From Pseudidiomarina sp. (GTDB taxonomy: Bacteria > Pseudomonadota > Gammaproteobacteria > Enterobacterales > Alteromonadaceae), in assembly GCA_023260975.1 (NCBI GenBank), contig JALQTK010000003.1, forward strand, positions 4,664 through 68,663: a stretch of 64,000 nt of DNA. Direction: 5' to 3'. The translations under genes and the position numbers were made by a program. Shown here piece after piece: positions 56,404 through 64,000 of the stretch (position 1 is the stretch's first letter; each line of letters begins with the position of its first letter). The notes below the pieces were generated by a model. That model was not told the origin of the DNA and did not search any database. It saw only the letters and a list, made by a program, of their open reading frames with translations.

Positions 56404-56432
56404 CAGCTTAAGTCAAAAGAAAGGATAACAAG

Positions 56433-56990
56433 GTGATTAACGAGATAAAGCAAGACTGCAAACTGCGGATGGAAAAGAGCGTTGAAGCATTACGTACGCA
56501 AATTTCTAAGGTGCGCACGGGTCGAGCCCACCCAAGTATTCTCGATGGTGTAATGGTGTCATACTATGGCAGCGATACACCGTTGCGGCAGATCGCTAAC
56601 GTAACGATTGAAGATTCGCGTACGCTCGCTATTACGGTATTCGATAAATCAGCAAGCCCCGCCGTAGAGAAGGCGATTTTAACCGCAGATTTAGGTTTGA
56701 ACCCGTCTTCGGCAGGCACTGTTATTCGGGTGCCATTGCCACCATTAACCGAAGAACGTCGCCGCGATTTAGTGAAGGTGGTGCGCGCTGAAGCGGAACA
56801 AGGTCGCGTGGCTGTGCGAAATGTCCGTCGTGATGCAAATAGCGATTTAAAAGAACTATTGAAAGAAAAAGAAATCTCAGAAGATGACGAGCGTCGTGCC
56901 ACTGATGAAATTCAGAAAATGACTGATTTGTATGTCACCAAAATTGATCAGTTATTGGCCGAAAAAGAAAAAGAACTGATGGAAGTTTAA
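56433..56990 (+). CDS. frr: Ribosome recycling factor
   Basis: Frr works with EF-G to split post-termination ribosomes. The 185 residues have the family pattern: [14 protein letters not shown] near residue 28, [21 protein letters not shown] and [24 protein letters not shown] precedes a GTG start. Confidence 0.98.
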   Translation: MINEIKQDCKLRMEKSVEALRTQISKVRTGRAHPSILDGVMVSYYGSDTPLRQIANVTIEDSRTLAITVFDKSASPAVEKAILTADLGLNPSSAGTVIRVPLPPLTEERRRDLVKVVRAEAEQGRVAVRNVRRDANSDLKELLKEKEISEDDERRATDEIQKMTDLYVTKIDQLLAEKEKELMEV

Positions 56991-57020
56991 GCAATCGCTT
57001 ACCGCTTCGTTGGTACAACG

Positions 57021-57057
57021 CGCCGTGTCAGGTATACTCGCACGGCGTATTTTTTTA
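57021..57057 (+). terminator. Probable intrinsic terminator between frr and uppS
   Basis: CGCCGTG pairs with CACGGCG around a 13-base loop and is followed by TATTTTTTTAT. It suggests the pyrH-frr transcript ends before uppS. The loop also holds GGTATACT, a possible -10 element for uppS. Confidence 0.7.
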
Positions 57058-57058
57058 T

Positions 57059-57844
57059 ATGGCAACCTCAATGACAAGTATGGATCACACGGAAATTTGC
57101 ATGCCACGTCATGTGGCAATCATCATGGACGGCAACGGTCGTTGGGCGCAACTGCGCGGCAAACATCGTACTTACGGGCACAAAGCTGGAGCGGAGGCGG
57201 TGCGTTCCGCAGTGGCGTTTTGTCGTAAACGCGGTATCGAAGCACTGACCTTATTTGCCTTTAGTAGTGAAAATTGGAAGCGACCGGAACAAGAGGTCTC
57301 GGTGCTGATGGAGCTATTTTTTACCGTGCTTAAGCGCGAAGTAAAAAAATTACATCAACACAATGTGCGCTTACGGATTATTGGCGATGTAAGCGGTTTT
57401 CCGCCGCGCTTACAGCAACGTATTATTGAAGCCGAGCAACTAACAGCCAACAATACTGCGTTGTTGCTTAATGTTGCTGCGAATTACGGTGGCCGCTGGG
57501 ATATTACCCAAGCAGCGCGACAGTTGGCTGACCGGGTTGCTAGTGGCACCATGAGCAGCGACGAAATAACTGAAACAGCGTTGGCTGATTGCATGCAATT
57601 GGCTGATCAACCGGCCCCCGATTTGCTGATTCGAACCGGTGGTGAGCATCGCATCAGTAATTTTTTATTATGGCAATTGGCCTACGCAGAGTTTTATTTT
57701 AGCCAAGTGTTATGGCCTGATTTTGATGATCGTGAATTTGCTGCTGCTATTGCCGACTTTAGTTGTCGTGAGCGGCGCTTTGGCTTAACTAGCGAACAAA
57801 TTCAGCAAGCAATTTTAGATACTGATGTAACAGCTAAGGATTAA
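57059..57844 (+). CDS. uppS: Undecaprenyl diphosphate synthase (cis-prenyltransferase)
   Basis: UppS makes the C55 lipid carrier for peptidoglycan and O-antigen from FPP and IPP. The 261 residues contain the catalytic block [24 protein letters not shown], and [16 protein letters not shown]. The start is uncertain: the first ATG abuts the terminator T-tract and lacks a ribosome binding site. ATGs at 57071, 57080 and 57101 are possible, the last with GGA upstream. Confidence 0.96.
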   Translation: MATSMTSMDHTEICMPRHVAIIMDGNGRWAQLRGKHRTYGHKAGAEAVRSAVAFCRKRGIEALTLFAFSSENWKRPEQEVSVLMELFFTVLKREVKKLHQHNVRLRIIGDVSGFPPRLQQRIIEAEQLTANNTALLLNVAANYGGRWDITQAARQLADRVASGTMSSDEITETALADCMQLADQPAPDLLIRTGGEHRISNFLLWQLAYAEFYFSQVLWPDFDDREFAAAIADFSCRERRFGLTSEQIQQAILDTDVTAKD

Positions 57845-57846
57845 CT

Positions 57847-58710
57847 TTGCTAAAACAACGTCTTATAACTGCACTGGTACTTATACCGTTCGCTCTGTAC
57901 TGCGTTTTTGCAGTTTCGTTAGAAGCGTTTTCGTGGGCTATTCTAGCGGTCATTACAGCAGGTGCGTGGGAATGGGCTCCGCTGATGGGATTACAACGAT
58001 TAGCGAGCAAATTGGCGTACACGGCGTCAGTCGCAGTTATTTTGGCGGTGCTTATTATCGCTATACCAGTCGATACCATTTGGTTTAATGGCCAGTTGCA
58101 GCCAATTTATTATGCGATTGTACTGGCTGGTTTAGGCTGGTGGGTGGTTGCCACATTATTAACTTTAAAGTATCCCAACAGCCGGCGTTTATGGTCGCGC
58201 ACGCGCTCTATTGTTGGGCTGTTCGGTTACCTGACATTAATTCCTGCTTGGGTTGGGTTGTTAGCCGTACGCAGTCTAAATTACAGTGATAATAGTTTAT
58301 ACGGCGGCTTTGCGCTGTTGTTTGTATTGTTGTTAGTGTGGGCTGCCGACGTCGGTGCATTTTTTGCTGGTGTCCGTTATGGCCGTAATAAACTCATGCC
58401 GGCAGTTAGCCCAGGTAAAACCATGGAAGGCTTAATTGGTGGTATTGCTTTAGCGTTTGTGGTGATGATGGTGGTTTCCCATTGGGTCCAAGTACCTGCC
58501 GATCAATTCAATGGTTATTACTTGACTGGCTTAGTGACCGTAGTGGCGTCAGTGTTTGGTGACTTAAGCGAGAGTATGTTCAAACGCTGTGCTGGCGTTA
58601 AAGATAGCGGTTCGTTATTACCTGGCCACGGCGGTGTGCTCGATCGCATTGATAGTTTAACCGCGGCCTTGCCAGTCTTTACGGTTGCATACTTATGGTT
58701 ATTGGCGTGA
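57847..58710 (+). CDS. cdsA: Phosphatidate cytidylyltransferase
   Basis: CdsA makes CDP-diacylglycerol, the precursor of all major phospholipids, in the inner membrane. The 287-residue protein has about eight membrane segments and the C-terminal signature [26 protein letters not shown]. The start is TTG, with TAAGGAT ahead of it, 2 bases after uppS. Confidence 0.97.
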   Translation: MLKQRLITALVLIPFALYCVFAVSLEAFSWAILAVITAGAWEWAPLMGLQRLASKLAYTASVAVILAVLIIAIPVDTIWFNGQLQPIYYAIVLAGLGWWVVATLLTLKYPNSRRLWSRTRSIVGLFGYLTLIPAWVGLLAVRSLNYSDNSLYGGFALLFVLLLVWAADVGAFFAGVRYGRNKLMPAVSPGKTMEGLIGGIALAFVVMMVVSHWVQVPADQFNGYYLTGLVTVVASVFGDLSESMFKRCAGVKDSGSLLPGHGGVLDRIDSLTAALPVFTVAYLWLLA

Positions 58711-59930
58711 GCACAATGCCGCAATCCGCTCGGCCACAACGCCTGACCATCTTGGGCGCTACTGGCTCGATTGGCCTGAATACCCTTAAGGTCATAGCGG
58801 CACACCCTGAGCGTTTTGAATTGTTTGCGATTAGCGCCAACACCAATGTCACACGAATGGCCGACTTGTGTATGCGCTATCAACCGCGCTATGCAGTGAT
58901 GCACTGTGATCGTGCGGCGTTACAGCTGCAACAGCAGCTACCCAGTGATAGCACCGTTGAGGTTTTAACCGGTGCGCAGGCGCTGGTTGATATTGCCAGT
59001 GATGATCAAGTCGATTGTGTCATGGCGGCTATTGTCGGTGCTGCCGGTTTAATGCCAACTATGGCAGCGGTAAAAGCGGGTAAGCGGGTGCTGCTTGCGA
59101 ATAAAGAAGCGCTAGTGATGTCCGGTCAATTATTTATCGATGCGGTCGCTGATTCGGGTGCTCAATTATTGCCTATCGATAGTGAGCATAATGCTATTTT
59201 TCAATGTCTACCGCAGAGTGTGCAGCAGCAGTTGGGGCGAGCTGATTTAGCCGCGGTAGGGGTGCAACATATTCTATTAACCGGTTCCGGTGGACCATTT
59301 CGCCAGCTGCCGCTGACTGAACTGGCACAGCAAACCCCGGCCGCTGCTTGTGCCCACCCGAATTGGTCAATGGGACGGAAAATATCGGTTGATTCTGCCA
59401 CCATGCTAAATAAAGGCTTGGAATATATTGAAGCGCGCTGGTTGTTCAATTGTCAGCGCTCGCAGTTACAGGTGTTATTGCATCCACAGAGCGTAGTGCA
59501 TTCTATGGTGCAGTTTGTTGATGGCTCGGTGCTAGCACAATTAGGCCAAGCCGATATGTGTACCCCAATTGCCTATGGTTTAAGTTATCCAGAGCGTATT
59601 GACGCTGGAGTCGCGGCGCTTGACTTTACCCAGCTTGGGCAGCTTAATTTTAGTGCCGTCGATAGTGTTCGCTACCCGTGTTTACAGTTGGCCATTGATG
59701 CCTGTTGGCAAGGCCAATGGGCGACCACCAGTTTGAATGCCGCCAATGAAGTCGCGGTGGCGGCGTTTTTAGCAGGACAACTGCGTTTTACTGATATTTA
59801 TAGTGTTTGTGCTGAGGTTTTAGCGGCTATTTCTCCGACCACACTGAACTCTCTCGCGGCAATCGTGTCACTAGATGAGGAAACGCGCCGTGTGGCGCAA
59901 CAACATGTAGCGCGGTATGCATTATGTTAG
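58707..59930 (+). CDS. dxr: 1-Deoxy-D-xylulose-5-phosphate reductoisomerase
   Basis: Dxr (IspC) makes 2-C-methyl-D-erythritol 4-phosphate in the non-mevalonate isoprenoid pathway, upstream of UppS. About 407 residues carry the NADPH motif [33 protein letters not shown], and [21 protein letters not shown]. The GTG that overlaps the cdsA stop by four bases is chosen. ATG at 58695 or 58716 is also possible. Confidence 0.96.
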   Translation: MSTMPQSARPQRLTILGATGSIGLNTLKVIAAHPERFELFAISANTNVTRMADLCMRYQPRYAVMHCDRAALQLQQQLPSDSTVEVLTGAQALVDIASDDQVDCVMAAIVGAAGLMPTMAAVKAGKRVLLANKEALVMSGQLFIDAVADSGAQLLPIDSEHNAIFQCLPQSVQQQLGRADLAAVGVQHILLTGSGGPFRQLPLTELAQQTPAAACAHPNWSMGRKISVDSATMLNKGLEYIEARWLFNCQRSQLQVLLHPQSVVHSMVQFVDGSVLAQLGQADMCTPIAYGLSYPERIDAGVAALDFTQLGQLNFSAVDSVRYPCLQLAIDACWQGQWATTSLNAANEVAVAAFLAGQLRFTDIYSVCAEVLAAISPTTLNSLAAIVSLDEETRRVAQQHVARYALC

Positions 59931-61279
59931 ATGTTTTATGGTCACTAGCAGCGTTCGTTGTCACGCTTGGTATTCTGGTTACCATTCATGAATTTGGCCA
60001 TTTTTGGGTGGCACGTCGCTGTGGCGTGAAAGTATTAACCTTTTCCGTCGGTTTTGGTAAACCGCTGTGGCAGCATCAGGCGGCAGACGGCACCCATTAC
60101 CAGCTTGGCGCTATTCCGCTGGGCGGTTATGTGCGAATGCTCGATAGTCGGGTCGATCAGGTCAGTGCCGAGGACTATCCGCAGAGCTTTAATGCCAAGT
60201 CAGTAAAACAACGCGCGGCAATAGTCGCTGCTGGCCCAATCGCCAATTTTTTATTAGCGATTGTGGTGCTGTGGGGTATGTTCATAATCGGTGTGCCATC
60301 GGTCAAGCCAATTATTGGCAGTGTCAGTGAAAATTCGGTTGCAGCCGCCGCCGGGGTGCGCTCGGGTGGTGAAATTATTGCCATTAATGATCAGCTCACT
60401 GCTGATTGGCAACAAATTAATTTGGCCTTTGCCGGTGCCGTTGGCGCGGATACCGTGGTAATCGACGTTCGCGATGCCAAACAACGATTGCAACGCTATC
60501 AGCTCGACATCAGCGAGTGGCGCATTGGGCAACAACAGCAACCGACTTTCGTCGAGCTGGGTCTGTTACCATTTCGCCCACAAGCGACCACTGAATTAGT
60601 TGAGATCGCCGCTAATTCGCCGGCTCAGCGGGCTGGTTTGCAAGCTGGCGATATAATTGTTGCTATCGACGGAACTCTGGTCTCAGAATGGTCTCAAATC
60701 AGAGATATCATTGCGGCAAATGCCGATAGTACGCTGCAGTTTGAACTGCTGCGAAATGGTCAGGTGCTGAGACAACCGGTAACACTCGGGGCGCAGCAAG
60801 TAGAGCAGCGGCGTATTGGCTTTTTAGGCGTGGTACCGTATGTTGAACCGTATCCGCCAGAGTACCAATTTGAGCAACGCTATGGCGTGCTTGAAAGCCT
60901 GCAGCAGGGCAGTGAACGCACTTGGGAATTAATGGTACTCAGTGTCAAAATGATTGGTAAATTGCTGACTGGTGTGGTGTCGGTGAATCAACTCAGTGGT
61001 CCGGTGGCAATTGCTGAAGGCGCTGGAGCGTCGGCGAGCTATGGATTGGTTTACTTTTTAGGGTTTCTTGCGCTTATCAGTGTTAATCTCGGCATCGTAA
61101 ATCTGCTACCATTGCCGATTCTAGATGGCGGACATTTGGTGTTCCTAACGATTGAAGGCATTCGCAAGCGAGCCGTTTCGGATCGCGTGCAAGAGATTTG
61201 TTACCGCGTTGGCGGCATACTGATTTTTGCGCTGATGGCGATTGCAATTAGCAATGACGTACTTCGTCTCACGCAGTGA
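59924..61279 (+). CDS. rseP: RIP site-2 protease RseP
   Basis: RseP is an inner-membrane zinc protease that completes the cleavage of RseA and so releases sigma-E under envelope stress. The 451 residues hold the H-E-F-G-H motif at 22-26, two periplasmic PDZ domains (about 110-205 and 205-295), and [10 protein letters not shown] with the third metal ligand. Four membrane segments are visible. It sits directly before bamA, as in E. coli. Confidence 0.97.
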   Translation: MLDVLWSLAAFVVTLGILVTIHEFGHFWVARRCGVKVLTFSVGFGKPLWQHQAADGTHYQLGAIPLGGYVRMLDSRVDQVSAEDYPQSFNAKSVKQRAAIVAAGPIANFLLAIVVLWGMFIIGVPSVKPIIGSVSENSVAAAAGVRSGGEIIAINDQLTADWQQINLAFAGAVGADTVVIDVRDAKQRLQRYQLDISEWRIGQQQQPTFVELGLLPFRPQATTELVEIAANSPAQRAGLQAGDIIVAIDGTLVSEWSQIRDIIAANADSTLQFELLRNGQVLRQPVTLGAQQVEQRRIGFLGVVPYVEPYPPEYQFEQRYGVLESLQQGSERTWELMVLSVKMIGKLLTGVVSVNQLSGPVAIAEGAGASASYGLVYFLGFLALISVNLGIVNLLPLPILDGGHLVFLTIEGIRKRAVSDRVQEICYRVGGILIFALMAIAISNDVLRLTQ

Positions 61280-61314
61280 GTTCACATAAACAATAAACAA
61301 TTAAGTTGCACAGA

Positions 61315-63801
61315 ATGACGTTAAAGAAGCTGTTTTTAAGTGCCTTGATAGCCGCGGTTGCTATGCCATCTGCTATTAGTGCCGAAAATTTTGTGGTTGA
61401 AGATATTCGCATACGCGGATTGCAGCGTGTCGCACTTGGTGCAGCGCTAACTTATATTCCGGTGCGTGTTGGCGATAGCATTGATGATACCGTGATTCGG
61501 CAGAGCATTCGTTCGCTGTATTCATCGACCCATTTTAATAACGTGGTGGTAAAACGCGAAGGCGGCACTTTGGTATTTGAAGTGTCTGAGCGGCCGACTA
61601 TCAGTGCCATCGACCTTGATGGCAATAAAGAATTAAAAGATGAGCAATTAATCGAATCATTAACCGAGCAGGGCATTGTTGAGGGTGAACCGCTTGATTT
61701 AACCACCATTGCCCAGGTCGAAACTGGGTTGGAAGATTTTTATCATTCGGTCGGCAAGTACAATGCCGATGTCTCGGTATCGGTGGTGAAGCAGCCGCGT
61801 AATCGCGTGCGTTTGAAGATCGAATTTGAAGAAGGCGAATCAGCCGCTATTCAACAGATCAATATTGTTGGTAATAACAGTTTTAGTGATGACGAAATAC
61901 TGGCCCAGCTAGAATTAAAAGATGACCTGCCGTGGTGGAATCTTTTGGGTGAAACGCGTTATCAGAAATCACAGTTATCGGGTGATTTAGAAAGTTTAGA
62001 ATCGTTCTACAAAGATCGCGGTTATTTGACCTTTGCGGTGGAATCGGTGCAAGTCACGATGACCCCAGATCGCAAAGGTATATATGTAACCATTAATATC
62101 AATGAGGGCGAGGTGTTCAACGTCCGTGAAAGTAAGGTTATTGGTGATTTACGTGGCCAAGAGGAAATCGTTGAACGGCTGATTAAACAAAATGCTGGAA
62201 CCCAGTATTCGGCCGCAGACGTGACTGCACGTGAAGAATACATTGCCAAATTATATGGCCGCTTTGGTTATGCCTATCCAGAAGTCAAAGCCTTCCCGAC
62301 TATTATTGAAGAAAGTAACGAAGTCGATTTAACCTATTCGGTTAACCCAGGTAAGCGTATTTATGTCAACCGCATCTCATTTCGTGGCAATAGTGCCACC
62401 CAAGATGAAGTATTGCGGCGTGAAATGCGCCAGCTTGAAGGTGCTCCATTGAATGATGAGGCACTCGAGCAAGGTAAAGTTCGTCTTGAACGGCTTGGTT
62501 TTTTTGAAACAGTGGAGCACAGCACCGAGCGCGTACCTGGAGTAGATGATCAGGTTGATATTGAGTATGTGGTTAAAGAGCAGCCTTCAGGCTCGTTTGA
62601 TTTTACCTTTGGCTACGGCGATTACTCGGGCTTGCAAATCGGTGCTGGAATTACACAAGATAACTTTTTAGGCACCGGTAACCGCGCTGCGGTGAATATT
62701 AATACCAACCGCTACAGCCGTGATTTAAGTTTTAATTTTCTTAATCGTTACTTTACTCGCGACGGTATTAACTTATCCGGCGGCTTCTATTTGAGTGAGT
62801 TTGATGCCGGCCGGCAAGATAACCTGATTCGCTATAACAAGAAGCAATATGGCTTGCAGAGCAATGTGCAATTCCCCATTAATGAAATATCCAGCCTGAG
62901 TTTTGGCTTGGCGTATCGTAATGAGGAAATCACGGATGTTGAAGGCTATGAGCAGATTCGACAATTTTATCGCCCCTATGTTGATCAGCAAGATCCCAAC
63001 AAAGGGGTCGCTTTTGATATTGTTGAAGCAAGTTTCGGCTGGAATCGAGTGACGTTAAATCGCGGTATATTTCCCACCGCAGGGTCATCAAATATGATTA
63101 TGTTTGATGTGACAGCGCCGATGAGTGATGTCAATTATTTCCGCTTAAGCTATGACTTCAAACATTTTGTACCGATCACCACCGATCAAAGCTGGGTTTT
63201 TGCCACCCGTGTCAAACTTGGTTATGGTAACGGCTACGGCAAGGATTCACGCGGTAATGAGTACTTATTCCCGTTCTATGAAAACTTCCGCGTTGGTGGT
63301 GACCAAAACTTGCGTGGTTTTGAGGCGAATGCTATCGGCCCGCGGGCAATTTATCGTTATCCAGTGGAATTGCCTGGGACGCCGGGCTTTGATGGAGTAC
63401 CAAGCGGCTTACCGGCGGCTCCAGGTGCTGATACCTTGGCGGTTAGTCAGTTCTCGGTTGGTGGTAATGCCATGTTCGTTGGCGGTTTTGAGTTGATTTT
63501 TCCAACCCCATTAATTAAAGACGATGCCAAGAATTCAGTACGCAGTAGTTTTTATGTTGATATTGGTAGTGTCTGGGATACCGAGTTTCGTTATGATAAC
63601 TACCGTAATTTAAGCTTGACGCCGACTTCGTTTCCATTAGAAGACTTCAGTTCACCAAGCAATTTTAGAGCATCGGCGGGTATTGCTCTGCAGTGGTTGT
63701 CACCGATGGGGCCATTAACATTCTCTTTTGGGCGACCACTGAAAAGTGACGACGGTGATCGCACACAAACCTTTAGTTTCAATTTTGGTACTAGTTTCTA
63801 G
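61315..63801 (+). CDS. bamA: Outer membrane protein assembly factor BamA
   Basis: BamA is the central beta-barrel of the BAM complex that inserts outer-membrane proteins. The 828 residues have a signal peptide ending near A-I-S-A-E-N, five POTRA domains up to about residue 420, and a C-terminal 16-strand barrel. The barrel part includes N-F-L-G-T-G-N, N-L-R-G-F (the conserved VRGF-type loop), and S-P-M-G-P-L-T-F-S-F. It ends in a terminal Phe, the usual outer-membrane signal. A TTG three codons upstream is rejected in favour of the ATG. Confidence 0.98.
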   Translation: MTLKKLFLSALIAAVAMPSAISAENFVVEDIRIRGLQRVALGAALTYIPVRVGDSIDDTVIRQSIRSLYSSTHFNNVVVKREGGTLVFEVSERPTISAIDLDGNKELKDEQLIESLTEQGIVEGEPLDLTTIAQVETGLEDFYHSVGKYNADVSVSVVKQPRNRVRLKIEFEEGESAAIQQINIVGNNSFSDDEILAQLELKDDLPWWNLLGETRYQKSQLSGDLESLESFYKDRGYLTFAVESVQVTMTPDRKGIYVTININEGEVFNVRESKVIGDLRGQEEIVERLIKQNAGTQYSAADVTAREEYIAKLYGRFGYAYPEVKAFPTIIEESNEVDLTYSVNPGKRIYVNRISFRGNSATQDEVLRREMRQLEGAPLNDEALEQGKVRLERLGFFETVEHSTERVPGVDDQVDIEYVVKEQPSGSFDFTFGYGDYSGLQIGAGITQDNFLGTGNRAAVNINTNRYSRDLSFNFLNRYFTRDGINLSGGFYLSEFDAGRQDNLIRYNKKQYGLQSNVQFPINEISSLSFGLAYRNEEITDVEGYEQIRQFYRPYVDQQDPNKGVAFDIVEASFGWNRVTLNRGIFPTAGSSNMIMFDVTAPMSDVNYFRLSYDFKHFVPITTDQSWVFATRVKLGYGNGYGKDSRGNEYLFPFYENFRVGGDQNLRGFEANAIGPRAIYRYPVELPGTPGFDGVPSGLPAAPGADTLAVSQFSVGGNAMFVGGFELIFPTPLIKDDAKNSVRSSFYVDIGSVWDTEFRYDNYRNLSLTPTSFPLEDFSSPSNFRASAGIALQWLSPMGPLTFSFGRPLKSDDGDRTQTFSFNFGTSF

Positions 63802-63835
63802 TAACTATTTTAGCGCGTAAGCAAAGGAGTTTATC

Positions 63836-64000
63836 GTGAATACATTAGTAAAAGCAGTGACTTTATCAGCATTATTAGCCGTTAGCGTATTTGCCACTAG
63901 TGCCGAGGCGCAGCAAAAAATCGGCGTGGTTAATTTTCAGTTAGTGTTCCAGAATTTACCTGAGACACAAATGATTGAAAGTACCGTGCAAGAAAAAATG
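63836..64000 (+). CDS. skp: OmpH/Skp family periplasmic chaperone (3' partial)
   Basis: Skp holds unfolded outer-membrane proteins in the periplasm and passes them to BamA, encoded just upstream. Only 55 codons are visible before the window ends. A GTG start follows AAAGGAGTTTATC. The first residues form a signal peptide (hydrophobic from about residue 5 to 20) ending near S-A-E-A-Q-Q. The mature start K-I-G-V-V-N-F-Q-L-V-F-Q-N-L-P is typical of OmpH. Confidence 0.92.
   Translation, partial: MNTLVKAVTLSALLAVSVFATSAEAQQKIGVVNFQLVFQNLPETQMIESTVQEKM

Overview
The window is a contiguous piece of ordinary core chromosome from a marine-type gammaproteobacterium. Gene content and order (trp operon beside yciB, smpB-ratA-rnfH, prmB-aroC, proS-trmO, queF-syd-ppnN, yqcC-truC, glnD-map-rpsB-tsf-pyrH-frr-uppS-cdsA-dxr-rseP-bamA-skp) match Gammaproteobacteria. 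Full leucine and valine catabolic clusters under a LiuR-type MerR regulator, an NAD-type isocitrate dehydrogenase, and DUF3549, DUF3301 and DUF3192 proteins point to an Alteromonadales-like lineage, Idiomarinaceae or a relative. The family assignment is an inference without database support. By eye the base composition is close to balanced. I see no prophage, insertion sequence, CRISPR array, tRNA or rRNA gene, and coding density is very high with many 4 to 30 base gene overlaps.

Region by region. 1-4.5 kb: a 5'-truncated FtsX-type permease (YbbP-like), an alpha/beta hydrolase, YciB, and a TIGR01777 epimerase. 4.5-11.3 kb: a complete trp operon on the minus strand (trpE-G-D-CF-B-A). Its genes overlap or are nearly so, and it is preceded by a classical attenuator: a 19-residue leader peptide with three consecutive Trp codons, an antiterminator and a U-rich terminator. 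Its promoter -35 box overlaps the smpB stop codon. 11.3-17 kb: smpB, ratA, rnfH, sixA, prmB, aroC, epmC and a COG3199 NAD-kinase-like gene. 17-21 kb: a [2Fe-2S] ferredoxin, proS, trmO, a secreted protein with VGIGE-type repeats, and an H-NS family protein.

21-33 kb: the leucine degradation unit on the minus strand, liuR-ivd-mccB-liuC-mccA-hmgL-aacS and then ETF-ubiquinone oxidoreductase, with a thiolase gene divergent from liuR. A near-perfect 16-base palindrome lies in the divergent promoter. Together these carry isovaleryl-CoA through to acetyl-CoA and pass the Ivd electrons to ubiquinone. 33-40.4 kb: an EamA transporter, then a plus-strand valine unit (mmsA, isobutyryl-CoA dehydrogenase, HIBCH, mmsB, an SDR) ending in an overlapping GcvA-like LysR regulator. 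No separate methacrylyl-CoA hydratase is present here.

40.4-50.2 kb: alpha/beta hydrolase, rlmM, NAD-isocitrate dehydrogenase, DUF3192 protein, ppnN, queF, syd, a GNAT protein, an Mpo1-like protein, DUF3301 and DUF3549 proteins, yqcC and truC. 50.2-64 kb: glnD and map facing away from the rpsB-tsf / pyrH-frr / uppS-cdsA-dxr-rseP-bamA-skp series for translation, nucleotide, isoprenoid, phospholipid and outer-membrane biogenesis. skp is cut by the window end.

I did not find a clearly undescribed multi-gene system. The best leads are the intact trp attenuator, the LiuR palindrome with a second adjacent dyad, the VGIGE repeat protein, and the small uncharacterised genes around syd.
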